This document shows, piece by piece, positions 54,585 through 64,000 of a stretch of DNA of 64,000 bases. Under the pieces are notes generated by a model. It worked only from the letters and a program-made list of their open reading frames with translations. It had not been told where the DNA came from and did not search any database. The position numbers and the translations under genes are program-made. The DNA lies in the NCBI GenBank assembly GCA_020465985.1, contig JAANYP010002013.1, forward strand, positions 1-64,000, in the 5' to 3' direction. Position 1 is the stretch's first letter, and each line of letters opens with the position of its first letter. The stretch comes from Centrapalus pauciflorus. Taxonomy: Eukaryota > Streptophyta > Magnoliopsida > Asterales > Asteraceae.

Positions 54585-54941
54585 TGTTAATATGTATTCC
54601 CAGATTATCAGCACTCGTGTATGTATATTATCACACAATATTCATCAAACAGAATAGACAACTCAATGATTGAAGAATAATTATGAAGAAAAGACAAGAA
54701 GAGTGTTCTCTGATAAAGCGGCGGCTGTATCCGTGTATTTCCAATTGATAATGGCACACAACCCTAGGTCACCTATTACAAGGGAGAATAAAAGCAACTA
54801 TCACTGAATTACAATTTGACCCCCTGAACTTTTAATAATAAAGAAACTACTTAAACAAAGACTAGAAATAAATTACAAGTAAACAAATTAATAATATTTA
54901 TTACAAAAGAAACCCACAAGATCGAAATTAAATGTCTAACA
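54585..54941 (-). repeat. 3' LTR of element 3
   Basis: About 357 bp, TGTTAATATG...AATGTCTAACA. It shares TTATCAGCAC, ATTCATCAAACA and AATTACAA-type phrases with the LTR of element 1 but is clearly diverged. The left limit is chosen because TGTTA pairs with the TAACA end. Confidence 0.75.
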
Positions 54942-57580
54942 ATCTCCTCCTTTTCGATCATTGTGGAGGAAGTCATGCATGATCTGTAGATTCTCGGAGG
55001 CCAAGGATGACGTCGAATCGTCTTGTCACTTGCCTGAGATGTAGCCTCTCATTCAGATATTCTATGCCGCTAGGATCTCTTGAATCTCCTTGGGTGGGCG
55101 TCTAAATTCCGAATTTGTCTGAGCATCAAATTCTTGTATTCTTTTTGTGAGTTCGGCTCTGACTAATCTGATAGTTCCATCGGAGTAACAAGGTAAGTCC
55201 TCAAAGCGCATCAATCGTTTCCGACCGTTTTGATTCAAAAATATAACTCCCGGCTCCCCTCCCAGTAAAACTTTGTAAGCCGGGTAATGGTCTAACAGGA
55301 AAATGTTTTGCTCAGGGGCTTTTAGACCGACTTTGACCAGCGTGCTCTCAATTGCCATTTGAAAGTCCCTTAAGCACATGAGAATGGAGCGTCGGTTCAT
55401 GCTTCGAGTAAGTGCGGCAACAGCTGTCATGTGAGACAGACGTTTTCTTGATTCTGTGTTTCAATTTATCATGCAAAAACTCAAGGTCGTCCACATTCAC
55501 ATAGTCTAGATCACTCTCAAACAATTCCTGTAATGTTCCATCTTCTCTTAGAACCTCAAACGCAGGATAGAATACTCGAGCTCTCTTGCACATGGTGATT
55601 GTGACAAGCTTTTTAATATTTGATTTTGACCAATATTTGTCCCTTGGCCTAATCTCCCTGAGCATCATCTGGTTATATTCGGCCTGTTCAGCTTTTGAAA
55701 CATTTGTAAGCTCCATCAATAATCGCCTGCTGAATGACCCAGGCTTCTTCCTGAATATCATTCTAAACCTTTCTTCCAAAAACGGATTCTATAACTACTC
55801 GGCCGAAAACGTTTTTAAAAATTATTTTAGACCTTGAACGGGGGGTTCTTCTATTTCGGCCTTCTGGCCTTTTGGGGTTCTTGGGCTTGAGGTTGGGGTA
55901 TAGTTTGGACTTGGGGAGGACTTTGGACTTTGGGAGGGCTCTGGATCAATGAGATTCTTTGAGAGTGGAGGGAGCTTGGATAGATGATAGAATCTTTTGT
56001 TGTGGCACATGGGGCGGGGAATTTAGGAATTCGAAGGATGAGGAGGATTTTTGTGGCGACTCGGGTTCAGGCTTTGGAGTGAGTAAAGGATAGTCTTCAT
56101 CAATATCAGAGTCTGAATCAGACACCAATATGATTTCGACCTTTTCATAAATAGGTTCGTACTCCACCATCGCTGACATTGGATCCAACGGAGCCGGGCC
56201 TTCAACCAAAGGCTCCTCTTCTATCATCTCTTAAGCCCCATACCTCTATTCCCCCGACCCTTGAATATCTGTTTCCTGAAATTCGGCTCCCCCTACAATC
56301 ATTATTGGGTCCTCAGACTGAATTTTTTACCGCTTCTCCCCCTCATGGCGATCAGGGTCATCCTGATCGTCATGTTTTCGTTTCTGAGATTCAGCCTAAG
56401 GACGGCACTGAAGCTCTATCACTGTAGACTCAAGACGGTCCATACAGGAGTTGATCTGCTCCTGGACTTGTAGAATTAATCTTGTAAGCGTGTCTATGTT
56501 GTCGGAGAGATCTGAAAGTTGTGCTTGGACTGAACGGGTTCCTGGTGGAGGTCAGCCCGGGTGACAACACCAGCAGCACGCAGAGCTGCTGTTAGCATCT
56601 CGAGATTAATCTCGGGATGGCCTGAAGTGGACGACATTTGTGATGGAACTCCAGGTCTTCCTTCTGTCACTTCTGGCTCCACTGCGGGATGCTCAGATCT
56701 GGAAGTTTGTGGAGATGCCACGAAGGCAGCTTGTTCATCGGTGGACACCACGAAGGCGTCGTGCTGAGTGTGTGGGGGTGGGGAGTGAACGGTGGTCGAA
56801 TGAACGATGGTCACTGGGGGCAACGTGTGACCGATTTCAACACCACGACTCTCCAAGTGAGAGGGTGATGGAGTTTGTGCTATGTCCCCGTGAAATGAAG
56901 TAATATCCTTTTGAGAGGATATTCAGTGGATGGATGGGGTTGTCTCGACCATTGGACTGATGGTCTTATGTGGGGTTGTCCGGCTGACTGGGCTAAGATC
57001 TCCCTCGGATGTTACCTCTTGCCCTCTAAAGACAGAGACTGTCCTTTAAGAATCGGCCGCCTCTCCTTCCTCACCTAATGCTCCCTCCCTTTCCTCAAAA
57101 ACCTCCCGCTCACCCAGACCCATTGATTATTGTGCTTCCACCGCTTATCCCTCAGACTCACTCACTCGAGGCTCACCTTCGGATCCTTCGGATTGGTTAG
57201 GCTCAGTCGGTTCTGACTAAGCCTCATCCGGATAAAATTCCCTTATGTGTTCTCGTACCCTCTCTGTTTGTACTGCTCGTTGTAACAATGATAGAGGAAT
57301 AGGCATCACTGGAACGCTGGGATTTCCCTTTGGAAGATTTATTCTTTGAAGAGCAGTGGTCATATATACATCAGCCTCCGGTCTTTCATATCTATCATAA
57401 CCTCTGAGGAGGTATGTATTTACGCCCTCACTTGGTTCGTCTCTCCGGATTGGCTCTTTTTAACTCGTCAAATATGAATGCAGCATAATCGTAGTGACGG
57501 TCATAAGCAAACGCTGCAAACATTGAAAGAACTTGAATTGATGCCGAATCATGACCAGAATGTTTCCCGGTGAAACATTT
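54936..57580 (-). pseudogene. ORF3 of element 3, multiple frameshifts and stops
   Basis: In element sense it starts mid-protein with KCFTGKHSGHDSASIQ and FAYDRHYDYAAFIFDEL, which match the N-terminal domain of element 2's ORF3 (RCMTSKHTGIDRCSIH, FNKHYDFALCIWEDL). It then follows element 1's ORF3 closely: TSRSEHPAVEPEVTEGRPGV, QKRKHDDQDDPDRHEGEKR (56327-56385, then a stop), MIVGGAEF...TDIQGS, LLTPKPEPESP, and KKPGSFSRRLLMELTNV near 55760-55700. Stops, deletions and shifts break it into at least six pieces. It shows that a full ORF3 of this subfamily has both the N-terminal and C-terminal domains. Confidence 0.85.
54942..54954 (-). other. Polypurine tract of element 3
   Basis: In element sense AAAAGGAGGAGAT, one substitution from the tract of element 1. 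It abuts TGTTAG of the LTR. Confidence 0.85.
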
Positions 57581-57975
57581 TGTTGGGAATTCGTATGGTT
57601 TTTCATAAAAACATAAACATTAATCGAATTAACGCACAACGGAAGCTTTTAAAAATTACGAATTCCGTACACGGATCATCAAGTAAAACATAAGATAAGT
57701 AAATGAGAAAGCAATAAAATCCATACCTTTGTATTCGTTGACAAGAATACACGAGTGGGATGCTCTCGGTATCCACCGGTGATGACACGATCGAGCGGCG
57801 CCAAGTATGCAATCAAACACACGAAGAACGTGAAATTCAAACAAACAATTTTGTGAGTTTGATACGGCTGGGAGAAACCCACACACACCACACACCACAC
57901 ACCTTGAATGTGTGTGTCGTGTGTTTATGTTGAATGTGTATTTCCCATCTTTTTAAATGCGCCGTGTGTGTGTAT

Positions 57976-57987
<12 letters not shown>

Positions 57988-58049
<62 letters not shown>
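57988..58049. repeat. (TA)n microsatellite, left of foldback
   Basis: A TA array after an ACACACAC stretch, abutting the left arm of the foldback element. Confidence 0.97.
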
Positions 58050-60163
<2,114 letters not shown>

Positions 60164-60380
60164 GAGTTTTAGTTTTAATCAAACTCTAATATAATAATTT
60201 AATATATATCTTAATAATTAGCTTTATTATTTAAACCATATATAATTATCTCTATAAATATATATCTATTAAATAATATTTATCTATTATATATTATCTA
60301 ATAATATATAAATGACTAGATAATTATTTATAGTTATCTCTATTTATTTGTTATTAATTATCCATCCAATTATCTAATAA

Positions 60381-61679
60381 CTAGTTTATAACCCACGTAT
60401 TACGTGGATATTTTTAATTAAATTTATTTATATAAAATGTATATGAGTAAAAATAAAAACATACAAAAATAATAATTGTGTTTCTTTTTTATTATTTACA
60501 GATTAGAAAATAAAGTATATTTATCTTTATTAAAAATATTAAATTGTATTTATCTTTTATTTCTTATAAGTTGTAATTATCTTTTTGGTGAACGTAGAGG
60601 TGACACGTGACATTTGATGTTTTCCTTTATTATACATAATAATAATAATTTCGACAACTAATTCAAATTTTTATATTTGGATCTAATTATGATTATTATG
60701 GATAATAATGATAGATATTTATTTTAGGTAAACATTAATTTTAAATGTTACAAAATCTAGTTTATTACTAATTAATTAATGAAAAAAATAAAGTCAAAAT
60801 TTAATGCAATTAAGTTAGTTGTTAAATTTGGAAAAAGATGTGAAAAAATAAAATTTTCTTGTATTGTAGAAGTGACGTATGACATGAATTGTTTTGTTTT
60901 ATTATAATATATAGGTTAATCAACTCATGTATTACATGGGTTGATTTAGAAAATACACATTTTTTATATTTTAATAAATTATTATTAAATTTATATATAA
61001 TTAAAATAAAAAAATTGAAAGATAGTTAAATTAAAGATAAAAAAAAATACTTAATTGTTTGATATTAAAAAAAAATATTATTATATTTTATTATTAAAAA
61101 TTATTAATATGTGTTTGCAAAAAATGTTTTTTTAAATTTTTATTAACTTCAAATATAAAATATGAATGTAAGAAACAAAAAACTTCAATTATGTGAATGT
61201 GTATATATTTTCAAAATGATAAAATATAAAAAATGGAATATCTGAAAATCAACAATCAAAATTTATCATATTCACAATTGAAGTTTTATCAATTAAATTT
61301 TAAATATTGTTAGCAAAATAATTAACAAAATTTTTTTAACTTTATTTACTACACTTCTACATTTACATCCAAATTTTTACATTTGAATTTAACTATGATC
61401 ATTAAGGATAATAATGACACATATTTATTTTAAGTAAGTATTAATTTAATATTAATTCATTAATGAAAAAATTAAAATCAAAATTTAATGTAATTAAGTT
61501 AAGTTAGTAAATTTGGAAAATGAATTAAAAAATGACATATGTGTAATTATTGATTTTAATTAAGGGTATAAGAGACATTTCATAAATAATTATGAGTTGT
61601 CATTAATCTGGATCATTGATTTCTTTCCATCCAATGGTCCAGAAACTCCAAGTGGTTTTCTTATTATATATAGTATAGA
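60381..61679 (-). mobile_element. Tandem (double) non-autonomous Helitron
   Basis: On the minus strand it starts TCTATACTATATATAATAAG (61679) after an A. It ends with the hairpin CCACGTA-A-TACGTGG, eight bases, then CTAG followed by T (60381-60384). These are Helitron hallmarks: 5' TC, 3' hairpin plus CTRR, A|T target. A second hairpin CAACTCATGTA/TACATGGGTTG (60921-60943) next to a degenerate 5'-like end (60901-60913) divides it into two head-to-tail units. Both units share a segment (TTATTTTAGGTAAACATTAA near 60720; TTATTTTAAGTAAGTATTAA near 61425). No helicase is encoded. Confidence 0.75.
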
Positions 61680-62010
61680 TAGATGATAATTCTAATTCAA
61701 ATAAATCAATCTTTTATTTAATATCCAATAATAAATAAAAGACTAGATAATTATTTAATTATCATCCAATGACAATTAAATCACTACAATATCCAATATT
61801 GCACTTATAGTCCCCGTACTTTGAGATATAATTAATCATCCATTAATTTAATCACAAAGATCATTTCATGTCATAAATAATATCCAATATTATTTATTTA
61901 ATAGTTTAATTGCATCTGTTCAGTTGTGCTCATCGGTGTGACCCTCAAGTGTTTTATGAAATCAGTCATGATGCAGTAGTAATGTCATCTTTACACACCA
62001 TATACTAACA

Positions 62011-62021
62011 TACTCCCACTT
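62011..62021 (-). other. Polypurine tract of element 4
   Basis: In minus sense AAGTGGGAGTA followed by TGTTAGTATATGG, a common Ty1/copia polypurine tract plus LTR start. Confidence 0.65.
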
Positions 62022-64000
62022 GTGTAAGACGACATACTGTCGTGCAGCATGCGCCTAAAGGAGGTCATGGCTAGACACTTTAGGCAACCAAGGTCATAAA
62101 AACTCTGACTCCCATTCGGGCATTCTTGTTGAAATAGCCTTCCGAAAATAAACTTAGGTTATATCCCATGCATCGCGATATTTCAATGTGAAAGCCTAGG
62201 CATGGATTAGATCAACCATAGCAAACACGATTATGTTTCTCGACTCCCTGATCTCATACTGAACTGAAACAGACAAATTTAAATACATCTGTTCTGTCCG
62301 AGCATGGCCATGCATTTCTGTCAGTATCGATCGCCGAGGGGCCCAGAAATATCTATTCTTAGTTAAAAGAAGGTGCAAATCCCATCTTGACTATATAGGC
62401 CTCCAGCACGACTCCCACTGCAACCAGCCTCGAACCGTTATGATCACCCAGTTACGGATGACGTTTGGTTAGACCAAATGTACAGCAGCACCCGCACTAA
62501 AGTACGTAGACATCTCAGGTACTAAGGGTTACCTTTTTTAGACGACTCATGACTATGATCCACAAAGTGGTCTCAATCGGTGGGTCAATCCAATATTTGT
62601 TCGCAACAAATACCTGTGAATTTGGTTCAACCTTTGCTATATTCATCACCCATGAATATCAACCAAAAACCACAGTAGCCTTTTAATTCTCATTGTGGTT
62701 TCCACGATAACAAGCAGCTATGGAATAGTTTTAGAATAACTTCAAATTTATTCTTGGATTTCTAAAACATGCAAAATAGAACGACATTAAAGATATCATG
62801 TTGATCTCCTTTATCTCAATAAACACAACATGACTTCCATTAATTTGATGCTACTGTTCCTTTATCAAATGTAACGGTAATACGATCTATCGAAAATTTA
62901 ATTTCAGACATGATCTTAGTGGGAGTGTTCTCTAGTTAACTGACTTAACTTCCATTACCGTTTACCTTTGAAAAATTACACTAGTTCTTTATTACAACTT
63001 CTTGTAATATTATTCAGATCCAGTCTGAATCTCCTTACAAATTTATATCCATTATCTTTAGAGGAACTGGTAAATCACTCATAAAGACACCAGGATTGAA
63101 ATTTAGGAGCTCTAGCAATTCAGATTAATTGCTACTAGTGATACGTTTAGATGTTTATTCTTGAATATGACAGTATGTGGTTTATCTATATCTTAACAAG
63201 ATATCTTTAATAACATTGTGTTCAACATTTGTGATATGTATCTATAACCACCAGAATCTGGTTATCGACAACATTTCGTTGTGGTATTCCGTCAAGCTTG
63301 CCGACGAGTGTTTAAACAACTCAAAGGCTATTACTTGACTAACCATCACACAAGTTGTATACATTTCACATGTTGACTTATCAAGTCTTTAATTGTTTCT
63401 GACAAGTGAAGTGAATTAACCTCCATGTAACTCCTTTACATTTAATTCTGCATTTTATTAGTTTCTACATAATCACGGATGACTATCCAACCCATATAAT
63501 CTCTTGAACTAACTTTCAAGAATTAACAAGTTCAATGAAACTGCATTTGAACACTTGAACAATTTACACAACAACATGGTAACCCTTTTTATCTGAATAT
63601 GACTACTAGCTTGTCCAATCTCCATTGACAAGTTACTATTCAAGCTCTACTTGAATCAATAGTCTATAATCATGGTTTAGTAATCTTAAATAATAGGAAT
63701 TTCAAGCAATAAATTTTCAACTCCAAAAAAAAATTCTTTATTTGTCCCAAATATACTTGCAAGAAATTCAACTATTGTATACTACACCATGATAAACTAT
63801 TGATGACATGAAAATTAGTGTCCAGCAGAGTATTCTCTAAGATGTCTCTATGCTCCCACTGAATATGTCATCTCTTTTCACTTCATTTAGTCATTGCAGA
63901 CATTATGCATGAAACTTTGTTCAATTGGGTATCACATATCCAAGAACAATAGAAATGACTGATTCAGATACACGAAGTCTCAATGCGGTCAACCTTGACC
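62022..64000 (-). other. Internal region of element 4, no recognised domain
   Basis: About 2 kb of mid-GC sequence with no long ORF on either strand; the longest minus-strand frames are about 60 codons. Patches such as CTCCCACTG near 63857 resemble inverted polypurine boxes. It is probably the untranslated 3' part or a decayed interior of the element. Confidence 0.4.

Larger units (their letters stand above)
54585..57580 (-). mobile_element. 3' part of Sirevirus element 3, cut by element 4
   Basis: A minus-strand relative of element 1. It holds a 3' LTR, polypurine tract and a broken ORF3 that includes the N-terminal region element 1 lacks. At 57580/57581 the ORF is interrupted by the LTR of element 4, so the rest lies to the right of the window if it survives. 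Confidence 0.85.

Noticed and set aside
62040..62110. Possible non-coding RNA gene or tRNA in the GC-richer patch after element 4's LTR
   Set aside because: No cloverleaf, A/B box pair or 3' CCA-type acceptor stem could be drawn. The patch adjoins a polypurine tract and is better explained as retrotransposon interior.

Overview
This is a gene-poor, repeat-dominated stretch of a plant nuclear genome. The evidence is AT-rich DNA, LTR retrotransposons primed by initiator-Met tRNA, Sirevirus-type Ty1/copia and Tekay-type Ty3/gypsy elements, a CACTA end, a Helitron and (TA)n arrays. The extra 3' ORFs of the copia elements (the QQFWHT-type region and the conserved C-terminal block) look like families I associate with composite-family (Asteraceae) genomes. 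That taxonomic guess is inference. I see no intact host gene and no rRNA or tRNA gene.

Layout. Positions 1-21237 are a tandem satellite with a monomer of about 381 bp (roughly 34 monomers). It is split at 4268-12591 by a minus-strand Sirevirus (element 1) with nearly identical LTRs and an exact 5-bp target duplication. The satellite ends in a low-quality edge and a 381-base run of N (21238-21618). After the gap comes a plus-strand Sirevirus (element 2, about 21619-34418). It has a broken gag, an open pol, repeated polypurine boxes, an apparent internal promoter and a spliced leader packed with TCGAG motifs, an intact large third ORF, and a 3' LTR. At 34420-38737 lie a TIR-like element between two TA arrays, AT-rich filler and a CACTA terminus. 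A dead Tekay-type chromovirus covers 38738-49282, and its 5' LTR holds a 3.5-kb solo LTR (39379-42915). At 49283-54584 there is AT-rich sequence with a decayed multi-exon locus and a Mutator-like MITE with an exact 9-bp duplication. At 54585-57580 is the 3' end of another minus-strand Sirevirus (element 3). It is cut by a further minus-strand copia-like element (element 4, 57581 to the window end), whose LTR carries a 2-kb foldback element between TA arrays and a head-to-tail double Helitron.

How the parts relate. The window is a nesting record: element 1 in satellite, solo LTR in chromovirus LTR, element 4 in element 3, foldback and Helitron in element 4's LTR. The most interesting biology is in the Sireviruses. 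Their third ORF carries a nuclear-localisation-like motif shared by all three copies rather than envelope features. In element 2 it seems to have its own promoter and intron. Gag and pol seem to be joined in two ways: an in-frame intron in element 1, and a CCU-UGA-U +1 shift site in element 2. Element 1 appears to have been mobilised recently although it lacks reverse transcriptase.
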